Both the position numbers and the translations under genes were made by a program. From contig CAZEER010000002.1 of assembly GCA_964511215.1 (NCBI GenBank), forward strand, positions 1-64,000: a stretch of 64,000 nt of DNA, written 5' to 3'. Shown in pieces: positions 1 through 8,633 of this stretch. This DNA is from CAZEER01 sp964511215 (GTDB lineage Bacteria; Fidelibacterota; Marinisomatia; Marinisomatales; UBA1611). The notes under the pieces were generated by a model. That model was given only the letters and a program-made list of their open reading frames with translations. It was not told the origin of the DNA and made no database searches. The number at the start of each line of letters is the position of its first letter. The stretch's first letter is position 1.

Positions 1-819
1 ACAAAATTATTTTTTTTAAAAGAAAAACCAGATTATGTATTTGTGGCTGCTGCAAGAGTAGGCGGAATTTTGGCCAATAATACTTTTAAGGGTCAGTTCT
101 TGTATGAAAATTTGGTAATCCAAAATAATATTATTCATTATGCCCATAAAGTTGGTGTGAAGAAATTGCTTTTTCTTGGTTCAGCATGTATATACCCAAA
201 GCTTGCCAAGCAACCTATAAAAGAGCAAGCATTACTTACAGGTGAGTTGGAACCAACAAATGAACCTTATGCGATAGCAAAAATTGCTGGTATTAAGTTA
301 TGCCAAAGTTATTTTGAGGAATATAATGAAAATTTTATCTCAGTTATGCCAAATAATTTATATGGTGAAAATGACAACTTTGATCTTAAAACATCTCATG
401 TAGTTCCGGCTTTGATTCGGAAGATGCATAGTGCAAAAAAAAATGCAAAAAAAGATGTGGAAATCTGGGGCAGTGGTGATCCATTAAGAGAATTTTTACA
501 TGTTGATGATTTAGCAGATGCAGTTGTGTTTTTGATGATTAATCTTGAAGCAAAAGAATTATACAAAATGGATATTGCGCATGTCAACATTGGCTCTGGA
601 AATGAATTAAGTATAAGGCAATTAGCAATTTTAATTAGCAAAATAGTTGGGTTTAAGGGCAATTTAATTTTTAATAATAATATGCTAGATGGTACAATGA
701 GAAAGGTCCTTGATACATCTGTTTTAAATAGTTTAGGATGGAAGCCTAAGATTGGTTTAAATGACGGTTTAAATAGCGTATATAGTTGGTATAAAAAATA
801 TTATTGCGAAAAAATATAG
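1..819 (+). CDS. fcl: GDP-L-fucose synthase, 5' end cut by window edge
   Basis: This is an NAD(P)-dependent short-chain epimerase/reductase that converts GDP-4-keto-6-deoxymannose to GDP-L-fucose for surface glycans. The reading frame is open to base 1 and reads KPDYVFVAAARVGGI, a hallmark of Fcl, across the GTG at 43. That GTG is therefore an internal valine, and the real start lies left of the window. The catalytic Ser region GSACIYP and the YAIAK (YxxxK) pair are present, followed by the NNLYGENDNF and GSGDPLREFLHVDDLA segments typical of the family. The C-terminus is intact. About 50 N-terminal residues, including the GxxGxxG motif, are missing only because of the edge. Its usual partner Gmd would be expected just upstream. 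Confidence 0.93.
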   Translation, partial: TKLFFLKEKPDYVFVAAARVGGILANNTFKGQFLYENLVIQNNIIHYAHKVGVKKLLFLGSACIYPKLAKQPIKEQALLTGELEPTNEPYAIAKIAGIKLCQSYFEEYNENFISVMPNNLYGENDNFDLKTSHVVPALIRKMHSAKKNAKKDVEIWGSGDPLREFLHVDDLADAVVFLMINLEAKELYKMDIAHVNIGSGNELSIRQLAILISKIVGFKGNLIFNNNMLDGTMRKVLDTSVLNSLGWKPKIGLNDGLNSVYSWYKKYYCEKI

Positions 820-840
820 TGGTAGTTATTATGGTAGTTA
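820..840 (+). repeat. GGTAGTT direct-repeat pair
   Basis: Two copies of TGGTAGTTA lie 12 bases apart (820-828 and 832-840) immediately after the fcl stop codon. The same heptamer recurs at 917-925 and in two further pairs in the 4257-4605 gap. Spacing of about one helical turn suggests a protein-binding direct repeat, which is inference. Confidence 0.6.
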
Positions 841-916
841 AATATAAGTTAAATAATAACAGTAAATAATAGATAATATGAATTTTAATAAAAAATATAA
901 AAATTTTATATAATAA

Positions 917-925
917 TGGTAGTTA
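917..925 (+). repeat. Single GGTAGTT repeat unit
   Basis: A lone copy of TGGTAGTTA sits 25 bases before the TTG start of galE. It is identical to the units at 820-840, 4325-4333 and 4503-4511. Confidence 0.5.
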
Positions 926-949
926 ATTAATCTTTATGGAATATATAAA

Positions 950-1930
950 TTGAATTTACTTATTACGGGTGGTGCGGGTTATATTGGATCGCACGTTGTT
1001 TTGGCTGCTCTTGACCAAGGATGTCATGTAACTGTTTTTGATAATTTATCTACAGGTGTTGAACAAAATATTAATAATAAAACTCGTTTTGTATTTGGAT
1101 CGATTTCTTCGAAAAATGAACTATTAAAATTATTTAAAAATAATAAATATGATGCGGTTATTCATCTCGCAGGGAGTAAAGCGGCAGGTGATTCCATGCT
1201 AAATCCTTTAAAGTATGCTGAAGATAATATAATGCATGGGCTTAATCTTATAAATGCTTGTGTAGAGCATGGTATTAAAATTTTCATTTTTTCTTCTTCC
1301 GCAGCAGTCTACGGTAAACCACAATACATTCCAATTGATGAAACTCATCCATTAAAGCCATATAATTATTACGGTTATACTAAACTTGTTATTGAAGAAA
1401 ACCTCAAATGGTTCAGTATGCTAAAAAAAATTCAATTTGCATCATTAAGATATTTTAATGCTGCAGGATATGATATAAATAATAGGATTAATGGTATTGA
1501 AATAAATCCACAAAATCTTATACCAATAGTTATGGAAACTGCAATTGGGAAACGAAAAAAAGTAAAAATATATGGGAATGATTATAAAACTCTAGATGGA
1601 ACTGGGGTACGCGATTATGTACATGTAAATGATCTAGCAAAGGCTCATTTGAACGCAATAGATTATATTCTTAAAAATGAAAAAGATCTCACTATTAATT
1701 TAGGTACAGAAACTGGATATTCAGTTTTAGAAATAATAAATAAAACTATGCATAAAAGTAATAAAATTATAGGATATGATTTTAAAAATAGACGAGTTGG
1801 AGACTCAGATGTACTTATATCAAAATCATCCTTAGCAAAAGAATTAATTAATTGGGAGGCAACATACTCTGACTTAGATACTATAATTAGTTCTACGTGG
1901 CAGGTATATAAGAAAAAATTATGTTTATAA
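950..1930 (+). CDS. galE: UDP-glucose 4-epimerase
   Basis: This extended short-chain dehydrogenase interconverts UDP-glucose and UDP-galactose (or the GlcNAc/GalNAc pair) in the cytoplasm. The nucleotide-binding motif GGAGYIGSH is at residues 7-15, the catalytic Ser region SSAAVYG follows, and the YYGYTK motif supplies the Tyr-Lys pair. The segment LRYFNAAGYD is typical of GalE. At 326 residues it is close to the usual length of about 335. The start is TTG, chosen because it gives the usual five or six residues before the glycine motif; a five-codon ATG frame at 936 overlaps it. The neighbours are nucleotide-sugar enzymes, so it supplies precursors for the locus. Confidence 0.93.
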   Translation: MNLLITGGAGYIGSHVVLAALDQGCHVTVFDNLSTGVEQNINNKTRFVFGSISSKNELLKLFKNNKYDAVIHLAGSKAAGDSMLNPLKYAEDNIMHGLNLINACVEHGIKIFIFSSSAAVYGKPQYIPIDETHPLKPYNYYGYTKLVIEENLKWFSMLKKIQFASLRYFNAAGYDINNRINGIEINPQNLIPIVMETAIGKRKKVKIYGNDYKTLDGTGVRDYVHVNDLAKAHLNAIDYILKNEKDLTINLGTETGYSVLEIINKTMHKSNKIIGYDFKNRRVGDSDVLISKSSLAKELINWEATYSDLDTIISSTWQVYKKKLCL

Positions 1931-1995
1931 ATATGTTATCTTGAAATAAAGATAATAAATAGGATATTATTTTAAATGCTAAAGAAAATTCAATT

Positions 1996-3294
1996 ATGAA
2001 AAAAAATAAATATGAAATAAAAATAGCTATAATTGGACTTGGATATGTAGGCTTACCCCTTGCAGTGGAGTTCTGTAAAAAATTCTCTGTTGTTGGTTTT
2101 GATTTAAATGAAAAACGAATTGATGAGCTTAATAATAATTATGATAGGACTAATGAAGTCGAAGAAAATGTACTTATTAAATCAAAAAGTCTTATTATTT
2201 CATCAGAAGTTGAATCTATCATTGATGCTAATGTTTATATCGTCACAGTTCCTACACCAATAGATGCTAATAAAAAACCAAATCTCAATCCATTAAAATT
2301 GGCATCGAAAACAGTAGGTGGTGTCCTAGCTGTAAATGACATTGTAATCTATGAATCTACAGTATTTCCTAATTGTACTGAGGAAATATGTGTTCCAATT
2401 TTAGTGAAATATTCCAAATTGAAATATAATGAAGAATTTTTTTGTGGATATAGTCCTGAAAGAATTAACCCTGGAGATAAAGAGCACACTCTTACCAAAA
2501 TAAAAAAAATTACTTCAGGTTCAGATAAAAAAACGGCTCAATTTGTGGATGAGCTTTATGATTGCATAATCGAAGCGGGTACTCTTAAAGTTTCTTCTAT
2601 TGCTGTTGCTGAGGCAGCAAAGGTAATTGAGAACACCCAAAGAGATGTAAATATTGCTCTTGTTAATGAACTAGCTCTTATTTTTAATAAAATGGACTTA
2701 GACTCGAAAGAAATTTTTGATGCTGCATCAACAAAATGGAATTTTATTCCCTTTCGCCCAGGATTAGTTGGAGGACATTGCATTGGTGTAGATCCATATT
2801 ATCTAACCTATAAGGCTAATGATGTTGGGTACGATCCTAAAATTATTTTGGCTGGAAGAAGAATTAATGATGCAATGGGTAATTTTATTGCTGATAGTAC
2901 TATTCAAGAATTAGTAAAGCAAGGGATCCATCCCAAGGGTGCAAAAGTTGCAATATTTGGCATTTCATTTAAAGAAAACTGCCCCGATTTTCGTAATACT
3001 AAAGTTTTATCTATTATTGATCAGTTGAGATATTATAAGTGTAAAATAGTAATATCTGATCATCGGGTTGACTCTATGACTGTTAAAGAAAAACTAGGTT
3101 TGGACCTATGTAGATTAACTGAAGTTAAAAATCAAAATGCTATTATTGTTGCAGTAAGCCACAAAGAATATTATAATTTTAAACAAAATGATTGGAAAAG
3201 AATGCTGCAATCTGGGGGTGTTATAATCGATGTAAAATCAATCTATGACAAAGATACATTTGCTAATAAAAATATTAGATATTGGAGATTATAG
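1996..3294 (+). CDS. tviB: UDP-N-acetylhexosamine 6-dehydrogenase (TviB/WbpA type)
   Basis: This is an NAD-dependent UDP-sugar dehydrogenase that oxidises C6 of a UDP-HexNAc, most likely UDP-GlcNAc, to the uronic acid. The Rossmann motif GLGYVGLPLA is at about residues 14-23. The central dimerisation helix contains EAAKVIENTQRDVNIALVNE, and the catalytic cysteine is Cys262 in GGHCIGVDPYYL. The length of 432 matches the TviB/WbpA subfamily rather than UDP-glucose dehydrogenase, as does the DRTNEVEE segment. It is followed at once by a uronate-type epimerase, as in Vi-antigen loci, suggesting production of a uronic acid and its C4 epimer. Exact substrate is inferred from subfamily resemblance. 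Confidence 0.88.
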   Translation: MKKNKYEIKIAIIGLGYVGLPLAVEFCKKFSVVGFDLNEKRIDELNNNYDRTNEVEENVLIKSKSLIISSEVESIIDANVYIVTVPTPIDANKKPNLNPLKLASKTVGGVLAVNDIVIYESTVFPNCTEEICVPILVKYSKLKYNEEFFCGYSPERINPGDKEHTLTKIKKITSGSDKKTAQFVDELYDCIIEAGTLKVSSIAVAEAAKVIENTQRDVNIALVNELALIFNKMDLDSKEIFDAASTKWNFIPFRPGLVGGHCIGVDPYYLTYKANDVGYDPKIILAGRRINDAMGNFIADSTIQELVKQGIHPKGAKVAIFGISFKENCPDFRNTKVLSIIDQLRYYKCKIVISDHRVDSMTVKEKLGLDLCRLTEVKNQNAIIVAVSHKEYYNFKQNDWKRMLQSGGVIIDVKSIYDKDTFANKNIRYWRL

Positions 3295-3302
3295 AAAATT
3301 TA

Positions 3303-4256
3303 ATGGAAAAGATTCTTATAACAGGCAGCGCTGGTTTTATAGGGATGCATTTATGTAAATATTTATTGAATGATGGATATGATGTTTTAGGTATTGATAA
3401 TATTAATAATTATTATAACAGTATATTGAAAAAGAATAGGCTTAAAGTTTTACGAGGTTATGATAACTTTGAGTTTATTAAAGCAGATATATCAGATCTT
3501 AGAAATTTGGAATCTATATTTAATACATATGAGCCGAATAAAGTTGTTAACCTTGCAGCGCAGGCAGGTGTTAGATATAGCTTGAAAAATCCTCACGCAT
3601 ATATTCAATCTAATATAGTTGGTTTTATGAATATTGCCGAATGTTGTAGAAAATATGCAGTAAATGGATTGATTTATGCTTCAAGTTCATCTGTGTATGG
3701 ATTAAATGATGACATCCCTTTTAAAGTTATTGATAGAGTAGATAAGCCAATTTCAATTTATGCGGTTTCAAAAAAAACAAATGAACATATAGCCCATGCT
3801 TATAACCACCTTTACGATTTAAGATCAACAGGGTTGAGATTTTTTTCAGTTTATGGCCCATGGGGAAGACCAGATATGGCTATTTATATATTTACTGATA
3901 AAATTCAAAAAGGTCAAACAATAAACGTATTCAATCATGGGAATATGTACCGTGATTTCACTTACATTGATGATATAATACAAGGTACCGTAGCTAGTAT
4001 AGAGAATAATTATAAATACGAATTATTCAATTTAGGAAATAATAGATGTGAAAATATCATGGAATTAATTGAATTGATTGAAGAAAATTTAAAAATCAAA
4101 GCAAAAATTAAGTTTATGGATATACAGCCTGGTGATGTAGAAAAAACTTTTGCTGATATAAAGTATTCTAAAGATATGTTAGGGTATGAGCCTCATACTT
4201 CAATACATGAAGGTATTCCAAAGTTTATTGATTGGTATAAATCCTATATTATATAG
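3303..4256 (+). CDS. UDP-uronate 4-epimerase, CapI-like
   Basis: This NAD-dependent extended SDR epimerase of 317 residues resembles CapI and other UDP-glucuronate 4-epimerases. It has GSAGFIGMH at the N-terminus, SSSSVYG, the catalytic YAVSK, and the subfamily signature FFSVYGPWGRPDMA. A TTG at 3282 would add seven residues overlapping the previous gene. The ATG at 3303 is preferred because it places the Rossmann motif as usual and GGAG lies upstream at 3284-3287. With the TviB-like dehydrogenase before it, the pair could turn UDP-GlcNAc or UDP-Glc into a galacto-configured uronic acid. Which UDP-uronate it uses cannot be read from the sequence. Confidence 0.85.
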   Translation: MEKILITGSAGFIGMHLCKYLLNDGYDVLGIDNINNYYNSILKKNRLKVLRGYDNFEFIKADISDLRNLESIFNTYEPNKVVNLAAQAGVRYSLKNPHAYIQSNIVGFMNIAECCRKYAVNGLIYASSSSVYGLNDDIPFKVIDRVDKPISIYAVSKKTNEHIAHAYNHLYDLRSTGLRFFSVYGPWGRPDMAIYIFTDKIQKGQTINVFNHGNMYRDFTYIDDIIQGTVASIENNYKYELFNLGNNRCENIMELIELIEENLKIKAKIKFMDIQPGDVEKTFADIKYSKDMLGYEPHTSIHEGIPKFIDWYKSYII

Positions 4257-4313
4257 ATATTGATTTTATTTAAAACAATTTAATTAAATAGTTTAAATTA
4301 TCCATTTAACTTA

Positions 4314-4333
4314 AGGTAGTTGTTTGGTAGTTA
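4314..4333 (+). repeat. GGTAGTT direct-repeat pair
   Basis: AGGTAGTTG and TGGTAGTTA lie with their cores 11 bases apart (GGTAGTT at 4315-4321 and 4326-4332). They match the units seen at 820-925. Confidence 0.6.
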
Positions 4334-4502
4334 ATTCATGATACGCCTATAATAACTTGAAATATTTTATATAATTTTCAATGTATTACTGTTAATAAAA
4401 TTAACTTTTTAATTAAAACCCACTATATAATTCATATGTTGGCAATTAAGATATTATGTAAATTAAAGTAAATTATTTATCAGCAGATATCTTAATTTCA
4501 TA

Positions 4503-4523
4503 TGGTAGTTATAAAGGTAGTTG
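4503..4523 (+). repeat. GGTAGTT direct-repeat pair upstream of membrane DNA-binding-like gene
   Basis: TGGTAGTTA and AGGTAGTTG lie with their cores 12 bases apart (4504-4510 and 4516-4522), about 80 bases before the ATG at 4606. The position and helical-turn spacing make a regulator-binding site plausible, which is inference. Confidence 0.6.
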
Positions 4524-4605
4524 AAATATATTTCTTTAAAGTTATATTTAGATATTCAATGCATAGTATTTTTTCATTCAAAAAGGAAACTATTAAAAGG
4601 TATAT

Positions 4606-5418
4606 ATGAGTAGTATTTATCAAAAAGGTAGAGACGGATATTATTATTATCAGACTTATGTGCTGAATAAAGAAACAGGAAAGAAGAATAAAAAAGTTTT
4701 CCACTCTCTTGGGACTAGAGATTTATCTGAAGCTAAAATAAAACAGGATATTTTAGATAAGAAGTATGAGAAAAAACTAATTCAGGGTAAACGAAAATAT
4801 TTTATAGCCTTTTACAGTAAACTAAGATTTATTTTTGTAGTTGTAGTTACTATATGTATAACAATTATTATTTTAACTCTATTTGATGCTAAAGAGCAGG
4901 GTAATTCCTCTTTTAGTAATAATAATGCTCATATTGAAAAAAATAAAAATAAAAATGTAATTGATGTCAAGCAGGATAGTAAAATAGAAAAATTATTATT
5001 ACCTGAGAAAAAGGTTAATTCTGCAATAAATACAATCATAGCTAAGAAAACAGAGGTTGAAGTTTCTAAAGTAATTAATAAATCACAGCCTAGTATACCA
5101 GAATATTCAATTGCAAGGATTCAACCTTTATCTGATTTGTTTAAACAAGGTAAAATTTTTATAAATGTAAAAAAAGATACAGATGAAAAAAGTTTAGAAT
5201 TATTATGCGAGAAAGTTGCCTCTGATTATTCTGAGTTTGCAAATATAATTATTTGTTTATACGCTGATAATAATGTAGGGAAGGAAATGGCTAGTGGGAA
5301 AGTAAGTAAAATTAATAGCAATGAGCAGAGAGAGGCCTGGCTTGCTATGTACACATATAATCCTGTAGAAGGTAGCTACTTTGATGGAAAACCAGGAAGA
5401 TATCTAGGGAGTTATTAA
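4606..5418 (+). CDS. Membrane protein with integrase-arm-like N-terminal domain
   Basis: This 270-residue protein has three visible parts. Residues 1-58 resemble the N-terminal arm-binding (AP2-like three-strand) domain of tyrosine integrases, with SIYQKGRDGYYYY, KVFHSLGTRDLSEAK and a basic helix, but there is no recombinase core. One membrane segment follows at about 75-92 (FIFVVVVTICITIIILTLF). After a charged, low-complexity linker, residues 165-270 form a compact domain with IIICLYADNNVGKEMA and REAWLAMYTYN motifs that I do not recognise. The positive N-terminus suggests that the DNA-binding-like end is cytoplasmic and the C-terminal domain periplasmic. A one-component, membrane-anchored regulator of the locus is a reasonable guess. 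The next gene's ribosome site lies inside its 3' end, so the two are coupled. Confidence 0.6.
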   Translation: MSSIYQKGRDGYYYYQTYVLNKETGKKNKKVFHSLGTRDLSEAKIKQDILDKKYEKKLIQGKRKYFIAFYSKLRFIFVVVVTICITIIILTLFDAKEQGNSSFSNNNAHIEKNKNKNVIDVKQDSKIEKLLLPEKKVNSAINTIIAKKTEVEVSKVINKSQPSIPEYSIARIQPLSDLFKQGKIFINVKKDTDEKSLELLCEKVASDYSEFANIIICLYADNNVGKEMASGKVSKINSNEQREAWLAMYTYNPVEGSYFDGKPGRYLGSY

Positions 5419-8400
5419 ATGAAAAATACATTTTTGATATTTCTTTTAATATTGCAATTTTTATTTTCTCAGACAACGCAACAAATAAAGCGCGCCAAAG
5501 AAATGATGAAAAAAACAGGCATTTCAGAATCAGAGGCACGTACTATGGCCAAATCTCAGGGGTATACTGATAAACAGATTAATGATGCAGTAAAAAAGGC
5601 TAAAGGAAAGAAAGAGGAATCGTATAGCTTAGATAAAACTCAGGAAACTAGAAAAGCTGGAGTCCCTGATCTTGGGAAATCTAATAACTCTGTCGATGAA
5701 AATCCTTTGGAACTTCAAGGGAATGTAATTGAAGATTTAGAAAATGAATTGTCTGCCGATGTGGAGTCCATGGATGTGGATTTCATTGATGAGGATATCA
5801 AGGTAGCAACAGAAGATCAAGATAAAAGAGTGAATCTACAATATTTTGGTTATGCAATATTTCAAAGAGATCCAGCATTATTTCAGGCTACCTCTGTTGG
5901 AGCTGTTGATCCAGAGTATGTTATCGGTCCCGGTGATGAGATTATTTTAATGTTATGGGGTGAGACTCAATTCAGGCAAGTGCTTAGTGTAAATCGAGAA
6001 GGATTTATATTTATTCCTGAAATTGGTCAAGTGTTTGTGAATGGTCTTAACCTTAATTTATTAGAGTCAAAACTGTTTCGAGTATTATCTCAATCTTATT
6101 CAAGCCTAAGTCCACAAGGTAGAAAAGCAACAACATTTCTTGATGTAAGTTTAGGTAATCTTCGCCCTCTGCGTATCCAAGTTATTGGTGAAGTCGCTCA
6201 GCCAGGAGCGTATACAATAAGTCCATCAGCTACACTTTTTTCTGCTCTGTATTATTTTAATGGCCCCACAGTCATGGGTTCATTGCGAGATATTCGATTA
6301 ATAAGAAATGGTAAAGAAATTGCGACTATAGATTTTTATGATTACTTACTTACTGGTAAAAAGCCTAATGATCAAAAATTGCAATTAGGAGATGTTATTT
6401 TCATACCAAAACGAATGAAAACAGTATCGATTGAAGGAGAGGTTAATAGGCCGGGGATTTATGAATTAAAACCTGGAGAAACATTAAAAACAATGTTATC
6501 TATTGGTGGAGACTTAAAGGTTACCGCATATTTAGATCGCGCCCAAATTGACAGAATTGTACCATTTGACAAAAGATTAGAGACAGGGATGGATCGGATG
6601 TATATTGATGTAAACCTAGCTGAATTTTTAGAAGGTGACCAACCATTTGATCTTCTTGATGGTGATAAGATTCAAATTTTTTCAGTTTTGGATGTTCGAC
6701 AAAATGTTGTTGATATCAAAGGCGCTGTTACGCGACCAGGGACATATGATTTAGGAGATTCATTAAGACTTGGTGAATTAATAAATAAGGCTGACGGATT
6801 GCTGGGAGATGCTTATCTTGATAGAATAGATTTAATAAGGACTCTACCAGATTTTAATGAGGAACTAATTAAGTTAAATCTTGATATGGTATTATCTGGA
6901 AATTTAGAGCAAGATATAAAATTGCAAAGTATGGATCAGGTACGAGTGTACAGTATGTCGGAGATGGTCGCAAAAACGTTTGTATCTATTGAAGGTCATG
7001 TAAAAAAACCAGGGGCTTATCCCTTAAAACAAAATATGACTTTATATGATCTAATTTTTAGTGCTGGTGGATATTTGGATGAGGAATTCAAAAAAGATGC
7101 TTATTTAAATAGAGCTGATCTTGTGCGAAAAAGAGATGATAGAAAGAAAACAATCATTCCTTTTAACCTTGGATTAGTTTTAGATAAAGAGGACCTCGCA
7201 TCAACGCTTTTGCAATCAGGAGATTATATAAAAATCTATAGTTTAGAAGAAATTAGAGGTGGCAATGGTACAGTATCAATTAGAGGGCATGTCAAATTCC
7301 CTGGAACATATGAGCTTTATGAAGATAATATGCGTATTAGTGACCTATTATTTAAAGTTGGAGGATTTAATGATGAAAAATTCAAGGCTCTTGTTTTTTT
7401 GGATCGGGCTGACCTGATACGTTTTGATTCAAATTACATTAATAAAAGAGTCATACCTTTTAGCCTTGGGAATATTTTGTCGGACTATGAAGATGAGCAA
7501 AATTTCAGGTTAAATGCAGAGGATGAGATTGTAATTTATTCAAATAAAATTTTTAATGACATTGCAACTGTTAATATTGCTGGTGCGATAAATAATCCTG
7601 GACTTTACGATCTGAAAAATGGGATGACAATTATTGATCTAATCTTAGAGTCTGGAGGTATTCAAAAGGGAGTTTATAAATATTCCATAGAAATTGCGAG
7701 ACTTAACCCGGAAAATGTAAATGATGAAAGCTATGCAAAAACTATTATGCTAGGGATGTATAGTGATTTTACTATTGGTAATATTGACTATGATATATCA
7801 GAAGAATCAGGTAAAGTAAATATTAATCGTCAAAATGATTTTCTACTGGAAGCCTATGATCATGTTACAATCCATGCCGATCCAGAATATCTTTTACAGC
7901 GTAAAGTGTCTATTTCGGGCGCAGTATATTTTCCTGGGGAATATATAATAACGAATTCATCAGAAACTATTTCAGATATTATTAGTAGAGCAGGAAATTT
8001 AAGGCCTAACGCATATCCAATAGCTTCAACTTTTACTCGTCTCGGTCAGATGATTCAGGTTGATTTAGAGGAAATTATTAAGAAACCCTATTCGAAATTA
8101 GATGTGCCTGTTATTGATGGGGATGAAATTTTTGTAGCTGTGCATCCAACAATAATGCAAGTGGTGGGAGAAGTAAGCTCACCAGGGTTTTATAAATTTT
8201 CACCTGGGGGTCGAGTAAATGATTATATTAATCAAGCTGGCGGTTTTTCTCAAGATGCAGAAAAAGGGAACATCTGGATTCGATATCCGTCAGGCGAATC
8301 CAAGAGATACAATAGATTTTTTGGGAATCCAAAAGTTTTAGATGGATCAATAATTACTGTTGGTCGAAAAAAAGAGGAAGAGCCATTTGATAAAACTGAA

Positions 8401-8475
8401 TTTGCTAAAGAAATATCTTCTATTTTGGCAGATTTTGCACAAGTTTTTATATTATTTGTCGCAGTACAACAATGA
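5419..8475 (+). CDS. Polysaccharide export protein with eight SLBB domains
   Basis: This is a large (1018-residue) Wza-family outer-membrane export protein. A signal peptide covers residues 1-18 (MKNTFLIFLLILQFLFSQ). It is followed by a small helical segment at 22-62 (SESEARTMAKSQGYTDKQI) and an acidic linker. The Poly_export domain is at about 160-240 (YVIGPGDEIILMLWGE). Eight SLBB units, each with a G-x-V-x-x-PG-x-Y core, begin near residues 251, 336, 432, 522, 618, 718, 830 and 914. Ordinary Wza has two or three. A hydrophobic C-terminal stretch (QVFILFVAV) ends the protein. The ribosome site AGGGAG is at 5406-5411, inside the preceding gene. It should form the periplasmic and outer-membrane channel for the polymer made by this locus. 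Confidence 0.9.
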   Translation: MKNTFLIFLLILQFLFSQTTQQIKRAKEMMKKTGISESEARTMAKSQGYTDKQINDAVKKAKGKKEESYSLDKTQETRKAGVPDLGKSNNSVDENPLELQGNVIEDLENELSADVESMDVDFIDEDIKVATEDQDKRVNLQYFGYAIFQRDPALFQATSVGAVDPEYVIGPGDEIILMLWGETQFRQVLSVNREGFIFIPEIGQVFVNGLNLNLLESKLFRVLSQSYSSLSPQGRKATTFLDVSLGNLRPLRIQVIGEVAQPGAYTISPSATLFSALYYFNGPTVMGSLRDIRLIRNGKEIATIDFYDYLLTGKKPNDQKLQLGDVIFIPKRMKTVSIEGEVNRPGIYELKPGETLKTMLSIGGDLKVTAYLDRAQIDRIVPFDKRLETGMDRMYIDVNLAEFLEGDQPFDLLDGDKIQIFSVLDVRQNVVDIKGAVTRPGTYDLGDSLRLGELINKADGLLGDAYLDRIDLIRTLPDFNEELIKLNLDMVLSGNLEQDIKLQSMDQVRVYSMSEMVAKTFVSIEGHVKKPGAYPLKQNMTLYDLIFSAGGYLDEEFKKDAYLNRADLVRKRDDRKKTIIPFNLGLVLDKEDLASTLLQSGDYIKIYSLEEIRGGNGTVSIRGHVKFPGTYELYEDNMRISDLLFKVGGFNDEKFKALVFLDRADLIRFDSNYINKRVIPFSLGNILSDYEDEQNFRLNAEDEIVIYSNKIFNDIATVNIAGAINNPGLYDLKNGMTIIDLILESGGIQKGVYKYSIEIARLNPENVNDESYAKTIMLGMYSDFTIGNIDYDISEESGKVNINRQNDFLLEAYDHVTIHADPEYLLQRKVSISGAVYFPGEYIITNSSETISDIISRAGNLRPNAYPIASTFTRLGQMIQVDLEEIIKKPYSKLDVPVIDGDEIFVAVHPTIMQVVGEVSSPGFYKFSPGGRVNDYINQAGGFSQDAEKGNIWIRYPSGESKRYNRFFGNPKVLDGSIITVGRKKEEEPFDKTEFAKEISSILADFAQVFILFVAVQQ

Positions 8476-8600
8476 AAATATTAAACAAAAATCTGACCAT
8501 GTTATTTCAAGGAAAGAATAAAAATTACTATTTATTTTAGATTGAAAAGAAAATAAATGAATATTTGTGAATATTATATCTTGTTAATGTTTTGCAAAAA

Positions 8601-8617
8601 GAGTAAAATTTTTACTC
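8601..8617. promoter_or_regulatory. Palindrome upstream of winged-helix regulator
   Basis: A perfect inverted repeat, GAGTAAAA-T-TTTTACTC, ends 17 bases before the ATG of the winged-helix gene. Dimeric winged-helix regulators commonly bind such palindromes, so an autoregulatory operator is likely by position. No binding evidence is available from sequence alone. Confidence 0.5.
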
Positions 8618-8633
8618 AAAACGTGTTGTTATA

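Larger units (their letters stand above)
4257..4605. other. 349-base intergenic region with GGTAGTT repeats
   Basis: This very AT-rich gap has no convincing open frame. It carries two GGTAGTT repeat pairs (4314-4333 and 4503-4523) and an 11-base perfect inverted repeat (4444-4454 with 4487-4497). A Shine-Dalgarno-like AAAAGG at 4595-4600 serves the following gene. It is the longest uninterrupted non-coding stretch in the window and the most likely place for a promoter and its control sites. No clear -35/-10 pair could be assigned. Confidence 0.5.

Noticed and set aside
43..819. A GTG-started gene beginning at 43
   Set aside because: The frame is open to base 1 and reads through a conserved Fcl motif, so the GTG is internal and the gene is cut by the edge.
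4444..4497. Perfect 11-base inverted repeat (AATTAAGATAT / ATATCTTAATT) with a 32-base loop
   Set aside because: In sequence this AT-rich an 11-base match within a 349-base gap is close to chance expectation, so it is not listed as a regulatory site.
4606..5418. Phage integrase or mobile-element gene
   Set aside because: Only an arm-like N-terminal domain is present; the catalytic recombinase domain is absent and a membrane helix follows.
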